From NCBI RefSeq assembly GCF_020177335.1, contig NZ_JAIVMG010000012.1, forward strand, positions 90,737 through 154,736: a DNA stretch of 64,000 bases, given 5' to 3'. A program made the translations under genes and the position numbers. Positions 54,823-64,000 of the stretch are shown here, one piece after another. This DNA comes from Stappia indica (lineage in GTDB: Bacteria; Pseudomonadota; Alphaproteobacteria; Rhizobiales; Stappiaceae). The notes beneath the pieces were generated by a model. It was not told the origin of the DNA. It made no database searches and saw only the letters and a program-made list of their open reading frames with translations. Numbering within the stretch: position 1 is the stretch's first letter; every line of letters starts with the position of its first letter.

Positions 54823-57575
54823 AAGACAGGCGCGACTTCAGCTTCAACCGGTTTGTGCTCGGTCTTTTTCTGGTGGCTCTGCTGGCGACCTCCGCCGCGC
54901 TGTTTTCCATCAGCTATGTCGGCAGCCTCTCCATTGTCGATCATGAGCTGGAGCGCTTCGCCAAGCGCGAACAGACCCTCGCCCGGCTGGTATTCGAGCA
55001 AAATCTCTCCCGCCTCGACACCTACCTCAGGGCCTTGTCCAAGGACACCAAGCTGAAACAGGCGCTGCGGGCCGGCGACCAAGAGGCCACAACGCGCATT
55101 CTCGGCGCCGCGACGGACACCCCGTTGGGGGCCCAATTCGAGATGCTGCTCCTCGACCGCCCGATGGCGCCGGACTGGGCGGATGCCAGCTTTTCGATCT
55201 TCGACCTTCACCGCGTGTTGCCGGCGGACCGGCGCCAGACGCTCCCGCTCGGCAGCTGGATGATCCTGGCCGACGAAACCCGGACAGATGGCACGCTGGT
55301 CGCCGCCGAGGCCATCCCGGTGGTGGACGAGCGCGACGGCAAGGTGCTGGGCCACCTGGTTGGCGGCTTTGTCCTCAATGACACGATCGCATTGCTGGGC
55401 GAATTGTCCCGCGCCCTTGAAACCGACAGTCTCGCCCTGTTTCACGGCACTGCCGCCATTGCCAGCGTTGGTCGCCTGGGCTCGTCTCCGCTTGACCAGG
55501 ACACCTGCGCGACGCTGACCAAAGATGCCCATATGCTGGCCGGCGACCAGCTTCTCGTCCGCAGCGAATTGAAGGTCGACCGGCACGGTCACCCTCTCTA
55601 CGTGGTCACCGAGCGACCGAGCGAGACGATCGAGAACATCCGCTCCACCTATCTGGAGCTGTTCGCCCCGTTCCTGCTCTACATCCTCGCCGCCGCGCTG
55701 GTCGCCGCCTATGTGCTGCATCGCTTTACCAGCCCCGCGCTGCAACGGCTGCTTGCCTACGCCTCGCGCATTCGCCGCGACAGCTCGGATCTCACCTATC
55801 ACCCCGGCGCGGTGAAGGAGTTCAACGATCTCGGGCGCAATCTGCAGCACGCCTTCACCGATCTCCGGGATACGGACCGGCAATTCCGCGAGTTGATCGA
55901 CGGATCCTTCCAGGGCGTTTGCATTCACGCCGATCTGGAAGTCCTCTACCTCAACAGGTCGCTGCTGAACATCCTCGGCTACGCCCCCTCGGACCGGGAC
56001 CTGCTGGTGTCTCGCGGCGTTCTCGCACTGGTCGCGCCGGAAGAGCATGACCGGATGAAATCCTACCTGCGGGCACGCAAGCAAGGCGCGTCGGCGCCCG
56101 GTGTGTTCGAGGCGAAGGGCCTCAGCAAGACCGGCGAGCGGCTCTGGATCGAGTTGCATGTACGCCCCGCCCGCTGGGATGATCGCGATGCCTATTACGT
56201 CACCATCACCGACATTTCCGAACGCAAGCGGCAGGAAGAGCTGATCATCCGGCAAGCGAATTTCGACATGCTCACCGGTCTGCCGAACCGCACGCTGTTT
56301 CGCGACAGGCTGCTTCAGTCGATTGCCCGGACCCAGTGGAACGGCGGCGTTTTCGCCCTGCTGTTCGTTGACCTCGACCGCTTCAAGAACATCAATGACA
56401 GCCTCGGTCACAGCGCCGGCGACATGCTGATCAAGGCCGCCGCCGAACGGATCAGTTGCGTGCTCGATGACCACGATACCGTGGCGCGGCTGGGTGGCGA
56501 CGAGTTCGCGATCATCCTCGCCAATGCCCGCAATGTCTGGGAAATCGAAATGCAGTCCGCGCGCATTCTGGAACAGCTTGCCCGGCCGGTGATGGTCAAT
56601 GGCAACACAGAGGTGTTTTCCACCGCCAGCATCGGCATCACCGTGTCGCCCAACGACGGCGACGATGACGAGGTGTTGCTGCGCCAGGCCGACACGGCGA
56701 TGTATCACGCCAAAGCGGAGGGCGGGAACAAGCTGCGCTTCTTCTCCTCCAGCATGAACGACCATCTGGCCCGTTCGATGGAGATCGAGAGCTCCCTGCG
56801 CCGGGCGCTGGAGACCCAGGAGCTGCGCCTGCATTACCAGCCCCTCGTCGATGTCGCCAATGGTCAGGTGATCGGCTGCGAGGCGCTGGTCCGCTGGAAC
56901 CATCCGGAAAAGGGGCCGATCCCACCGGCGGATTTCATCCCGGTTGCCGAGGACACCGGTCTGATCGTCCCCCTGGGCGCCTGGGTGCTGGAGGAGGCCT
57001 GCCGCTTTCAGCGCGCCTGCGCGGATAAGGGCCTCTCCCTGCCGGTGATCAGCGTCAATGTCTCTCCGCGCCAATGCCGGGATGAAACCTTCGTCGACAT
57101 GGTGCGCGAGACCCTGAAGCGCACCCGGATGCCTGCCCGCTGCCTGCATCTGGAAATCACGGAGAGCGTCATGTTCGACGAGACCGGGGCCAGCCCGATC
57201 GAAACGCTGAACGCCATTCGCGATCTTGGCGTGCGCCTGTCGCTCGATGACTTCGGCACCGGCTATTCGTCGCTGAGCAACCTCAAACGCTTCCCGATCG
57301 ACACCCTGAAGATCGACCAATCCTTCGTTCGGGATCTGGAAACCGACGAGGAAAGCCGGGCGCTGGTGAAGGCGATCATTGCCATGGCCGCCAGCCTCGG
57401 CATCAACGTCATCGCCGAAGGCGCCGAAACGCAAGGCCAGTGCCAGACCCTGCTGGCCCTCGGCTGCCGCCAGATCCAGGGCTATCATCTCGGCCGGCCG
57501 ATGCCAGGGGCCGAGTTTCTTGCCTATCTGGATCAGCCCGACAAGGCCGACCGGCTTGATGCAGGGGTTGCCTGA
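54819..57575 (+). CDS. LuxQ-like sensor fused to PAS-GGDEF-EAL (c-di-GMP enzyme)
   Basis: 918 residues. Helix 1 (about 12-34), a periplasmic region of about 240 residues resembling the LuxQ periplasmic domain (IPVVDERDGKVLGHLVGGF, VLNDTIALLGELSRALETDS), helix 2 (about 278-303), a HAMP-like linker (to about 350), PAS (about 355-480), GGDEF (RLGGDEFAIIL, 559-563) and EAL (E688). The I-site RxxD is lost (DDHD). The EAL domain keeps all usual residues: EALVRW, NVSP, LEITES, DDFGTGYSS, LKIDQSF, AEGAET, QGYHLG. There is no histidine kinase or receiver domain. LuxP, made from the overlapping gene, is the likely ligand partner. Confidence 0.85.
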   Translation: MKDRRDFSFNRFVLGLFLVALLATSAALFSISYVGSLSIVDHELERFAKREQTLARLVFEQNLSRLDTYLRALSKDTKLKQALRAGDQEATTRILGAATDTPLGAQFEMLLLDRPMAPDWADASFSIFDLHRVLPADRRQTLPLGSWMILADETRTDGTLVAAEAIPVVDERDGKVLGHLVGGFVLNDTIALLGELSRALETDSLALFHGTAAIASVGRLGSSPLDQDTCATLTKDAHMLAGDQLLVRSELKVDRHGHPLYVVTERPSETIENIRSTYLELFAPFLLYILAAALVAAYVLHRFTSPALQRLLAYASRIRRDSSDLTYHPGAVKEFNDLGRNLQHAFTDLRDTDRQFRELIDGSFQGVCIHADLEVLYLNRSLLNILGYAPSDRDLLVSRGVLALVAPEEHDRMKSYLRARKQGASAPGVFEAKGLSKTGERLWIELHVRPARWDDRDAYYVTITDISERKRQEELIIRQANFDMLTGLPNRTLFRDRLLQSIARTQWNGGVFALLFVDLDRFKNINDSLGHSAGDMLIKAAAERISCVLDDHDTVARLGGDEFAIILANARNVWEIEMQSARILEQLARPVMVNGNTEVFSTASIGITVSPNDGDDDEVLLRQADTAMYHAKAEGGNKLRFFSSSMNDHLARSMEIESSLRRALETQELRLHYQPLVDVANGQVIGCEALVRWNHPEKGPIPPADFIPVAEDTGLIVPLGAWVLEEACRFQRACADKGLSLPVISVNVSPRQCRDETFVDMVRETLKRTRMPARCLHLEITESVMFDETGASPIETLNAIRDLGVRLSLDDFGTGYSSLSNLKRFPIDTLKIDQSFVRDLETDEESRALVKAIIAMAASLGINVIAEGAETQGQCQTLLALGCRQIQGYHLGRPMPGAEFLAYLDQPDKADRLDAGVA

Positions 57576-57730
57576 GGCAGCCGTCGCGAAAGCAGCAAGA
57601 GGGGTAGGGCCGAAGGGGCGAAAAGGCCTGTCTTCCGCAGACCAGAACCGCCGCGCGGCAGCTCGCCGCTCCCGGATCGGCGCCCTGGCACCGTCTGCAA
57701 GGCGCCACCGGAAACACTCCGCGATCATGC

Positions 57731-57764
57731 AAAAGGGCCGGGGACTTGCGTCCCCGGCCCTTTT
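57731..57764. terminator. Bidirectional terminator between the c-di-GMP receptor gene and pnp
   Basis: AAAAGGGCCGGGGAC pairs perfectly with GTCCCCGGCCCTTTT across a four-base loop, with T-runs on both strands. It separates the convergent receptor and pnp genes. Confidence 0.9.
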
Positions 57765-57836
57765 TCTTGTCGCTTCCTGCCGGCGTCCGGAAAGGCGCGG
57801 GGGCTGATCCCGCGCCCGGCCGCGCCGAGCCAGAAA

Positions 57837-59954
57837 TTATGCGTCGGCGGCGATGTCCTTGCCGGTCTCCTGATCGACGACCTTCATCGACAGGCGAACC
57901 TTGCCGCGCTCGTCGAAGCCCATCAGCTTGACCCAGACCTTGTCGCCTTCCTTGACCACATCGGTGGTCTTGGCAACCTTCTGCGGTGCGAGCTGCGAGA
58001 TGTGGACCAGGCCGTCCTTGGCGCCGAAGAAGTTGACGAAGGCGCCGAAATCGACGGTCTTCACAACCCGGCCTTCGTAGATCACGCCGACCTCGGGCTC
58101 TGCCGCAATCGAGTTGATCCAGTTGACCGCCGCCTTGATCGCCTTGCCGTCCGCGGACGCGATCTTGACCGTGCCATCGTCCTCGATGTTGACCTTGGCA
58201 CCGGTCTTCTCGACGATCTCGCGGATCACCTTGCCGCCCGACCCGATCACTTCACGGATCTTGTCGACCGGGATCTTCATCACCTCGATGCGCGGGGCAT
58301 GCTCGCCCAGTTCGGCGCGCGCTTCGGAAAGCGCCGAGCTCATCTCGCCAAGGATATGAACGCGGCCGTCACGGGCCTGCTCCAGCGCCACCTTCATGAT
58401 CTCCTCGGTGATGCCATCGATCTTGATGTCCATCTGCAGGGAGGTCACGCCTTCGGCGGTGCCGGCCACCTTGAAGTCCATGTCGCCGAGATGATCCTCG
58501 TCACCGAGAATGTCGGACAGGACAGCGAAGCGATCGCCTTCCTTGATCAGGCCCATGGCGATGCCCGCCACCGGAGCCTTCAGCGGAACGCCGGCATCCA
58601 TCAGGGCCAGCGAAGTGCCGCAGACCGTTGCCATCGACGAGGAGCCGTTGGATTCGGTGATCTCGGACACGATGCGCAGCGTGTACGGGAACTCGTGGTG
58701 CGGCGGCAGCAGCGGATGAACCGCCCGCCAGGCCAGCTTGCCATGGCCGATCTCACGACGGCCGGGCGACCCCATGCGGCCGGTCTCGCCGACCGAATAC
58801 GGCGGGAAGTTGTAGTGCAGCATGAAGGTCGACTTGTAGGTCCCCTCCAGCGCATCGACGAACTGCTCGTCGTCGTTGGTGCCGAGGGTCGCAACCACCA
58901 GCGCCTGGGTTTCGCCACGGGTGAACAGCGCCGACCCGTGGGCGCGCGGCAGAATGCCGGCCTCGGAGACGATCGGACGCACGGTCTTCAGGTCACGCCC
59001 GTCGATCCGCTGGCCGTTGTCGAGGATCGCGCCGCGGACGATCGCCGCTTCCGCTTCCTTGAACAGGCCGCCGACCACCACGGTGTCGATGCCCGCGTCG
59101 CCGGCTTCGGCGGCGAGCGTCTCCATGACCTTGGCCTTGACCGCATCGATGGCGTTCTTGCGCTCGGTCTTTTCACGGATCGCATAGGCGGCGGTCAGCT
59201 CGTCGGCGGCAAGCGCCTTGACCCGGGCCGCCAGCTCGGAATGATCCGGCAGGTTCAGCTCGCGCGGCTCGCGCGCAGCGGTCTCGGCCAGCTTGACGAT
59301 CGCATCGATCACCGGCTGGAAGCCCTTGAAGCCGAACATCACCGCACCGAGCATCAGCTCCTCGGTCAGCTCCTTGGCTTCCGATTCGACCATCAGCACG
59401 GCTTCGCTGGTGCCGGCCACGACCAGGTCGAGCGCGGATTCGGGCATGTCGTCGATCAGCGGGTTGAGCACATACTCGCCGTTGATGTAGCCGACGCGGG
59501 CGCCGCCGATCGGGCCCATGAAGGGGATGCCGGAGATGGTCAGAGCCGCGGAGGCGGCGACCATGGCCAGCATGTCCGGTGCGTTTTCCATGTCATGGGA
59601 CAGGACGGTGATCACCACCTGGGTGTCGCACTTGAAGCCATCGACGAACAGCGGACGGATCGGCCGGTCGATCAGGCGCGAGGTCAGCGTCTCATGCTCG
59701 GAGGGACGGCCCTCGCGCTTGAAGAAACCACCGGGGATCTTGCCGGCGGCGAACGCCTTTTCCTGGTAGTTCACGGTCAGCGGGAAAAAGTCCTGGCCGG
59801 GCTTGGGGGCCTTGGCGGCGACAACGGTCGCCAGCACCTTGGTCTCGCCGTAGGTGGCCAGCACGGCGCCGTCGGCCTGACGGGCGACCTTGCCGGTTTC
59901 CAGCGTCAGCGGGCGTCCGGCCCACTCAACCTCTACACGATGAATATCGAACAT
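57837..59954 (-). CDS. pnp: Polynucleotide phosphorylase
   Basis: 705 residues, usual length. Two RNase PH domains (first at [20 protein letters not shown], second with [22 protein letters not shown]; both shown in part) flank a helical domain; a KH domain ([21 protein letters not shown]) and an S1 domain ([21 protein letters not shown]) close the protein. It degrades RNA from the 3' end and is part of the degradosome. The leader towards rpsO has two stem-loops, which is where PNPase and RNase III act on their own message in E. coli. Confidence 0.97.
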   Translation of the reverse strand: MFDIHRVEVEWAGRPLTLETGKVARQADGAVLATYGETKVLATVVAAKAPKPGQDFFPLTVNYQEKAFAAGKIPGGFFKREGRPSEHETLTSRLIDRPIRPLFVDGFKCDTQVVITVLSHDMENAPDMLAMVAASAALTISGIPFMGPIGGARVGYINGEYVLNPLIDDMPESALDLVVAGTSEAVLMVESEAKELTEELMLGAVMFGFKGFQPVIDAIVKLAETAAREPRELNLPDHSELAARVKALAADELTAAYAIREKTERKNAIDAVKAKVMETLAAEAGDAGIDTVVVGGLFKEAEAAIVRGAILDNGQRIDGRDLKTVRPIVSEAGILPRAHGSALFTRGETQALVVATLGTNDDEQFVDALEGTYKSTFMLHYNFPPYSVGETGRMGSPGRREIGHGKLAWRAVHPLLPPHHEFPYTLRIVSEITESNGSSSMATVCGTSLALMDAGVPLKAPVAGIAMGLIKEGDRFAVLSDILGDEDHLGDMDFKVAGTAEGVTSLQMDIKIDGITEEIMKVALEQARDGRVHILGEMSSALSEARAELGEHAPRIEVMKIPVDKIREVIGSGGKVIREIVEKTGAKVNIEDDGTVKIASADGKAIKAAVNWINSIAAEPEVGVIYEGRVVKTVDFGAFVNFFGAKDGLVHISQLAPQKVAKTTDVVKEGDKVWVKLMGFDERGKVRLSMKVVDQETGKDIAADA

Positions 59955-60078
59955 ATTTCTTTCCTAACGTTCAGTCGCCCGTCCGCCTCCGAAACGAGGC
60001 GGCGCGGCGCGGTCTTTGAAGGTCCGGCACTGGCGCTCTGCCGCGCCGGCCCCTCCTGGGACGTGCCACGGGCAAGAC

Positions 60079-60127
60079 AGCAAGCGGTTCGGAACCGGAG
60101 CGTCCGGTGTCGGCCAAGCCGCTTGCT
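60079..60127 (-). other. Structured pnp 5' leader, stem-loop 1
   Basis: AGCAAGCGG and CCGCTTGCT pair perfectly; inside lies a second small hairpin (CCGGA / TCCGG). It lies about 125 nt before the pnp start codon. In E. coli a long hairpin there is cut by RNase III and lets PNPase repress itself; the same is likely but not shown here. Confidence 0.55.
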
Positions 60128-60133
60128 ATCCTG

Positions 60134-60169
60134 CCCCATGACCGTCATTTGCTTGCCCGGTCCATGGGG
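60134..60169 (-). other. Structured pnp 5' leader, stem-loop 2
   Basis: CCCCATGACCG pairs with CGGTCCATGGGG, with one bulged base and a loop of about 13. It stands between the rpsO terminator and stem-loop 1. Confidence 0.45.
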
Positions 60170-60180
60170 GACCGGATTTG

Positions 60181-60206
60181 AAAACGCGGCGCCCACTGGG
60201 CACCGC
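60181..60206 (-). terminator. Terminator downstream of rpsO
   Basis: GCGGCGCCC and GGGCACCGC pair with one wobble over a three-base loop and are followed on the minus strand by GTTTTC. It lies 18 nt past the rpsO stop; read-through into pnp is likely to be partial. Confidence 0.65.
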
Positions 60207-60223
60207 GCCTTCGCATTGCCGTG

Positions 60224-60493
60224 TTAGCGGCGCAGACCCAACCGCTTGATCAGGTTCTGGTAGCGTTCCATGTCGGTCTTCTTCAGGTAGTCGAGAAGCG
60301 ACCGGCGCTGGCTCACCATCTTCAACAGGCCGCGGCGGGAGTGGTTGTCCTTGCCATGGCCCTTGAAATGTTCCGTCAGGTTGACGATCCGCTCGGTGAG
60401 AATGGCGACCTGCACGTCGGCAGAGCCGGTGTCACCTTCCTTGATCGCGTATTCCTTGATCAGTTCCGCCTTGCGTTCCGCGGTAATCGACAT
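60224..60493 (-). CDS. rpsO: 30S ribosomal protein S15
   Basis: 89 residues, the exact family length. [44 protein letters not shown] and [22 protein letters not shown] are the S15 signature (in parts). It binds 16S rRNA early in 30S assembly. It lies 3 nt after truB and upstream of pnp, the conserved bacterial order. Confidence 0.98.
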   Translation of the reverse strand: MSITAERKAELIKEYAIKEGDTGSADVQVAILTERIVNLTEHFKGHGKDNHSRRGLLKMVSQRRSLLDYLKKTDMERYQNLIKRLGLRR

Positions 60494-60496
60494 CGG

Positions 60497-61471
60497 TCAG
60501 TTCCTTTCGATGACAGTCGCCCCGGTCATGACCGGAGCGATATTGAAAACACGCCGTGGCCGGAGTTCCCCGCGTTCGATCTCGCCAAGCGCCACCAGCT
60601 CGCCATGAGCGGTCACGCTGACCAGACCCTTGAACGCCGGCGCATCCCGCCCGCGTAGCAAAACGCCCTGCCCATTTCTCAGGCGGGCGGCATCCTGCCG
60701 GGAGACGGCCAGCGCCGGGATGTCGTCCAGCGCGGTCGCTACAGGCAAAATGACAGATGCATGCGCCTCGTCGAGGCCCATGCCGGGCGCACATTGCCCC
60801 AAGTCTTCCAGAGTTTCCAGCGGAATCATGTCCTCTTCCGCGAAGGGCCCCACCAGGAGCCGGCGCAGCGCGGTGACATGGCCGCAGGTGCCAAGCCGGC
60901 GCCCCAGGTCCCGGGCCAGCGCCCGGACATAGGTGCCCTTGCCGCATTCGACCTCGAACACCGCTTCATCTGCGTTCGGACACTCGACCAGCCACAGCCG
61001 GTGGATATCGACCGGACGGGCTTCCAGCTCCACCGCCTCGCCGCTGCGTGCCAGGTCATAGGCGCGGGCGCCCTCCACCTTGATCGCCGAGAATATCGGC
61101 GGCACTTGCGAGATGGTGCCGGTAAATTCCGGCAGGACCGCTTCGATCTCCGCCGCATCCGGACGCACGTCGCTGACCGCGACCGTCTCGCCCTCGGTGT
61201 CGTCGGTCGCCGTCTCGATCCCCCAGCGCACGGTGAACCGGTAGACCTTGCGTCCGTCCATGGCGAAGGGCACGGTCTTGGTCGCCTCGCCAAAGGCCAG
61301 CGGCAGGCAGCCGGAGGCCAGCGGGTCGAGCGTGCCGGCGTGGCCGACCTTCTCCGGGTGAAAGATCTTCTTGATCCGCGTCAGCGCATCGTTGGAGGAG
61401 AGCCCGACCGGCTTGTCGAGCACCAGCCAACCGTCGATGCGGTTGCGCGGCTTCTTCCGCTGCCGGCTCAT
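60497..61471 (-). CDS. truB: tRNA pseudouridine-55 synthase
   Basis: 324 residues. GWLVLDKPVGLSSNDAL and the catalytic Asp in KVGHAGTLDPLASGCLPLAFG are family marks; the C-terminal part is close to a PUA-like domain. It makes Psi55 in the T-loop of tRNAs. The ATG at 61471 lies four bases after the rbfA stop. It is co-transcribed between rbfA and rpsO. Confidence 0.96.
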   Translation of the reverse strand: MSRQRKKPRNRIDGWLVLDKPVGLSSNDALTRIKKIFHPEKVGHAGTLDPLASGCLPLAFGEATKTVPFAMDGRKVYRFTVRWGIETATDDTEGETVAVSDVRPDAAEIEAVLPEFTGTISQVPPIFSAIKVEGARAYDLARSGEAVELEARPVDIHRLWLVECPNADEAVFEVECGKGTYVRALARDLGRRLGTCGHVTALRRLLVGPFAEEDMIPLETLEDLGQCAPGMGLDEAHASVILPVATALDDIPALAVSRQDAARLRNGQGVLLRGRDAPAFKGLVSVTAHGELVALGEIERGELRPRRVFNIAPVMTGATVIERN

Positions 61472-61475
61472 CGGC

Positions 61476-61892
61476 TCACTCGTCGTCGTCGCTGTCGGTG
61501 TGGGCGGTATCGCGGCGGACATCGTCCCGCTTCAGCAACTGGGTGATGCGGTCGTCGTCATCGAACCGGGTATCCAGCACGAACCGCACGTCCGGCAGGT
61601 ATTTCATCGTCCAGCCCCGGGACAATTCGCGGCGGATGAAGCGGGAGCTGCGGTTCAGCGCATCCACCACCTTGTCCGCGTTCTGTCCGCCAAGCGGCAT
61701 GACCAGGCAACTGGCCAGACGCAGGTCCGGCGTCATCCGCACCTCCGGCACGCTGACGATCACGCCCTCCAGCGCCGGATCGGCCAGATGGCCGCGCGAC
61801 AGGATGTCGGAGACTTCCTTGCGCACCAGTTCCCCCACGCGCAACTGACGTTGCGACGGCATTCCGGCCTGCGGCCTGTTCGTTGGCGCCAT
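61476..61892 (-). CDS. rbfA: Ribosome-binding factor A
   Basis: 138 residues. RQLRVGELVRKEVSDILSRG opens the KH-like fold; EVRMTPDLRLASCLVMPLGG and ALNRSSRFIRRELSRGWTMKYLPDVRFVLD (in part) follow. The last 15 residues are an acidic tail. It helps mature the 30S subunit and is needed at low temperature. It lies between infB and truB. Confidence 0.96.
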   Translation of the reverse strand: MAPTNRPQAGMPSQRQLRVGELVRKEVSDILSRGHLADPALEGVIVSVPEVRMTPDLRLASCLVMPLGGQNADKVVDALNRSSRFIRRELSRGWTMKYLPDVRFVLDTRFDDDDRITQLLKRDDVRRDTAHTDSDDDE

Positions 61893-61937
61893 GTTCAGAT
61901 CCAGACAGTTTCACGCAACACGCTCGCGAAAAGGCAA

Positions 61938-61964
61938 ACGCCGGCGGATGAGCTCCACCGGCGT
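61938..61964 (-). terminator. Hairpin between infB and rbfA
   Basis: ACGCCGG and CCGGCGT form a seven-base stem with a 13-base loop and lead into TTGCCTTTT on the minus strand, 24 nt past the infB stop. It is likely to weaken, not block, transcription into rbfA. Confidence 0.5.
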
Positions 61965-61988
61965 CCCCATTTCGCCGCGCGGCGGCTC

Positions 61989-64000
61989 TTAGAGCGAGCG
62001 GGCCACTTCCTCGACCCGGTAACACTCGATGACGTCGCCAGGACGCATGTCCTGATAGTTCACGAAGTTCATGCCGCATTCCTGACCGGACTGAACGTCC
62101 TTCACTTCGTCCTTGAAGCGCTTCAGGGTGCCGAGCTTGCCCTCGTGGATCACCACATTGTCGCGGATCAGGCGCACTTCCGCGCCGCGCTCCACGATAC
62201 CTTCGGTGACCAGGCAACCGGCGACCTTGCCGACCTTGGAAATGTTGAAGATCTCGCGGATCTCCGCATTGCCGAGGAAGGTCTCGCGCCGTTCCGGCGA
62301 CAAGAGGCCGGACATCGCCGCCTTCACGTCATCCACCAGGTTGTAGATGATGTTGTAGTAGCGGATCTCGATGCCTTCGCGATCGGCCGCTTCCCGCGCC
62401 TGCTTGTTGGCACGCACGTTGAAGCCGATGATCGGCGCATTGGAGGCAGCGGCCAGGGTGACATCGCTCTCGGTGATGCCGCCAACGCCCGCATGCAGCA
62501 CCCGGGCCTTGACCTCGTCGGTGCCCAGCTCCTCCAGCGCGCCGGCGATCGCCTCGACCGAGCCCTGCACGTCGCCCTTGATCAGCAGCGGCGTTTCCTT
62601 GGCGCCGTTTTCCTGCAGACGGTTCATCATCTGCTCGAGCGAGCCGCGCGAACCGATGTCGCGCAAGGTCGCCTTCTCGCGCTTCTGACGCTGACGATAG
62701 TCGACGATCTCACGGGCGCGGGCCTCGTTCTCGACCACGGCCACCATGTCGCCGGCTTCCGGCGTGCCCTGGAAGCCCAGAACCTCGACCGGCTTGGAGG
62801 GACCTGCCTCCTTCACCTGCTCGCTGTTCTCGTCGAGCATGGCGCGCACGCGGCCCCACTCGGACCCGGCGACCAGAATGTCGCCGACCTTGAGCGTGCC
62901 CTTCTGCACCAGGACGGTCGCAACCGGACCACGGCCCTTGTCGAGCTGTGCCTCGATCACGGTGCCTTCAGCGGTGCGATCCGGATTGGCCCGCAGCTCC
63001 AGCACCTCGGCCTGCAGCAGGATCATCTCCAGCAGCTTGTCGAGATTGGTGCCCTTGAGCGCGGAGACCTCGACCTCGATCACATCACCGCCCATGGATT
63101 CCACGACGATCTCGTCCTGGAGCAGTTCGGTGCGCACCCGGGTCGGATCGGCCGCCGGCTTGTCGATCTTGTTGATCGCCACGATGATCGGCACACCGGC
63201 CGCCTTGGCGTGGGAGATCGCTTCCCGGGTCTGCGGCATCACGCCGTCATCGGCGGCCACCACCAGAATGACGATATCCGTCGACTTGGCGCCGCGGGCA
63301 CGCATCTGCGTGAAGGCAGCGTGGCCCGGGGTGTCGATGAAGGTGATCTTGTGACCGCCCTGCTCGACCTGATAGGCACCGATGTGCTGGGTGATGCCAC
63401 CGGATTCGCCGGACACCACGTTGGAACGGCGCAGTGCGTCGAGCAGCGAGGTCTTGCCGTGGTCGACATGGCCCATGATGGTGACCACCGGGGGGCGCGG
63501 CTGCAGCAGCTCGTCCGCCTCCACCGCGTCGGAGAACAGACCGTCCTCGACATCGGCTTCGGACACCCGCTTGACGGTGTGGCCCATCTCCTCGGCGATC
63601 AGTTCCGCCGTATCGGCGTCGATCACGTCGTTGATCTTGAGCATCTGCCCCTGCTTCATCAGCAGCTTGATCACATCCACCGCGCGCTCCGCCATGCGGT
63701 TCGCCAGGTCCTGGATGGTGATCGCCTCGGGCAGCACCACTTCGCGCGAAATCTTCTCACGCACCACCTGCTGGCCAGCGCGCTTTTCCTTCTCGCGGCG
63801 ACGGCGCAGCGAGGCGAGCGAACGGCTCCGGCCCTCGCCATCCCCGGTGGCGGAGGAAATGGTCAGCTTGGACCGGCGACGGTCGTCGCCGGTGCGCGCC
63901 GGGGTGCGGGCCGGCGGCGCGGCCTTCGGGCGCTTGACCGCCTTCAGACCCTTGCGTGCCTCGCTGTCGTCGGCGGGCGCGGCCGCCTCGGGCCGGCGCG
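61989..64000 (-). CDS. infB: Translation initiation factor IF-2, 5' part beyond window
   Basis: The C-terminal 670 residues are in the window and the reading frame stays open to base 64000, so the true start lies to the right. The last visible N-terminal part is a basic, Ala/Pro/Arg-rich region ([18 protein letters not shown]). The G domain has [20 protein letters not shown], the switch [15 protein letters not shown] and the guanine-recognising NKID; domains II to IV with the fMet-tRNA-binding end GVVERG-like [14 protein letters not shown] and C-terminal [16 protein letters not shown] follow. It places initiator tRNA on the 30S subunit. Confidence 0.97.
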   Translation of the reverse strand, partial: RRPEAAAPADDSEARKGLKAVKRPKAAPPARTPARTGDDRRRSKLTISSATGDGEGRSRSLASLRRRREKEKRAGQQVVREKISREVVLPEAITIQDLANRMAERAVDVIKLLMKQGQMLKINDVIDADTAELIAEEMGHTVKRVSEADVEDGLFSDAVEADELLQPRPPVVTIMGHVDHGKTSLLDALRRSNVVSGESGGITQHIGAYQVEQGGHKITFIDTPGHAAFTQMRARGAKSTDIVILVVAADDGVMPQTREAISHAKAAGVPIIVAINKIDKPAADPTRVRTELLQDEIVVESMGGDVIEVEVSALKGTNLDKLLEMILLQAEVLELRANPDRTAEGTVIEAQLDKGRGPVATVLVQKGTLKVGDILVAGSEWGRVRAMLDENSEQVKEAGPSKPVEVLGFQGTPEAGDMVAVVENEARAREIVDYRQRQKREKATLRDIGSRGSLEQMMNRLQENGAKETPLLIKGDVQGSVEAIAGALEELGTDEVKARVLHAGVGGITESDVTLAAASNAPIIGFNVRANKQAREAADREGIEIRYYNIIYNLVDDVKAAMSGLLSPERRETFLGNAEIREIFNISKVGKVAGCLVTEGIVERGAEVRLIRDNVVIHEGKLGTLKRFKDEVKDVQSGQECGMNFVNYQDMRPGDVIECYRVEEVARSL

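Noticed and set aside
54819..57575. A LuxQ histidine kinase
   Set aside because: No H-box, HATPase or receiver motifs; GGDEF and EAL occupy the C-terminal half.
54732..57728. A 998-codon minus-strand frame opposite the LuxQ-like receptor gene
   Set aside because: The plus-strand frame has complete GGDEF and EAL motifs; the antisense frame has none and spans a terminator.

Overview
The window is a gene-dense, GC-rich (roughly 65%) stretch of an alphaproteobacterial chromosome. The order lpdA–sucB–sucA–sucD–sucC–mdh–zapE, the cytochrome c / kdsB / pheA neighbourhood, the Omp19-like and Omp25/RopB-like envelope proteins and the ffs–dnaX–ybaB–recR block all point to Hyphomicrobiales (Rhizobiales), perhaps a Stappia/Labrenzia/Pannonibacter-like marine or soil lineage. 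The placement below order level is inference. I see no insertion sequence, prophage, tRNA, rRNA or CRISPR array; this is core chromosome with a few accessory genes.

Layout. 1-4.2 kb: priA (cut by the left edge), a transaldolase-family aldolase, xerC and a small secreted protein. 4.3-15.7 kb: a minus-strand central-metabolism block (lpdA, a LysE exporter, sucB, sucA, sucD, sucC, mdh, zapE) with hairpins between several genes. 15.9-20.8 kb: small accessory genes (two AhpD-like proteins, an Omp19-like lipoprotein, a GNAT protein, an ArsC/LMW-PTP-like protein lacking its catalytic arginine, a MAPEG protein, an outer-membrane barrel, a VOC protein). 20.9-26.9 kb: succinate dehydrogenase, with sdhB separated from sdhCDA by a 51-codon membrane microprotein, an FkbM methyltransferase and creD. 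27-36.5 kb: a CysZ-like protein, a phosphatase/Nudix/HIT trio, an acyl-CoA synthetase, the SRP RNA, dnaX-ybaB-recR and a lytic transglycosylase. 36.5-47.7 kb: a BCCT transporter overlapping a 38-codon membrane microprotein, a Yej-type peptide ABC importer with two binding proteins, and a CHASE-type diguanylate cyclase. 48-53.4 kb: cytochrome c with an 11-residue-repeat tail, kdsB, pheA, an adenosine kinase-like gene, gpmA and dapB. 53.7-57.6 kb: the LuxP/LuxQ-like module. 57.8-64 kb: pnp, rpsO, truB, rbfA and infB (cut by the right edge).

The most exciting item is the two-gene operon at 53698-57575. The first gene encodes a close LuxP homologue that keeps the residues I remember as contacting autoinducer-2 in Vibrio harveyi LuxP. 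The second overlaps it by ATGA and has a LuxQ-like periplasmic sensor joined not to a histidine kinase but to HAMP-PAS-GGDEF-EAL. This predicts a direct AI-2 to cyclic-di-GMP receptor. No luxS lies in the window, so it may listen to other species. A second c-di-GMP enzyme, the CHASE-GGDEF protein, lies about 6 kb away.

Other points worth attention: the shared TTTACGTAAA palindrome upstream of both mdh and sdhC, two microproteins tightly packed with membrane-system genes, and the LEA-like tail on the membrane cytochrome c.
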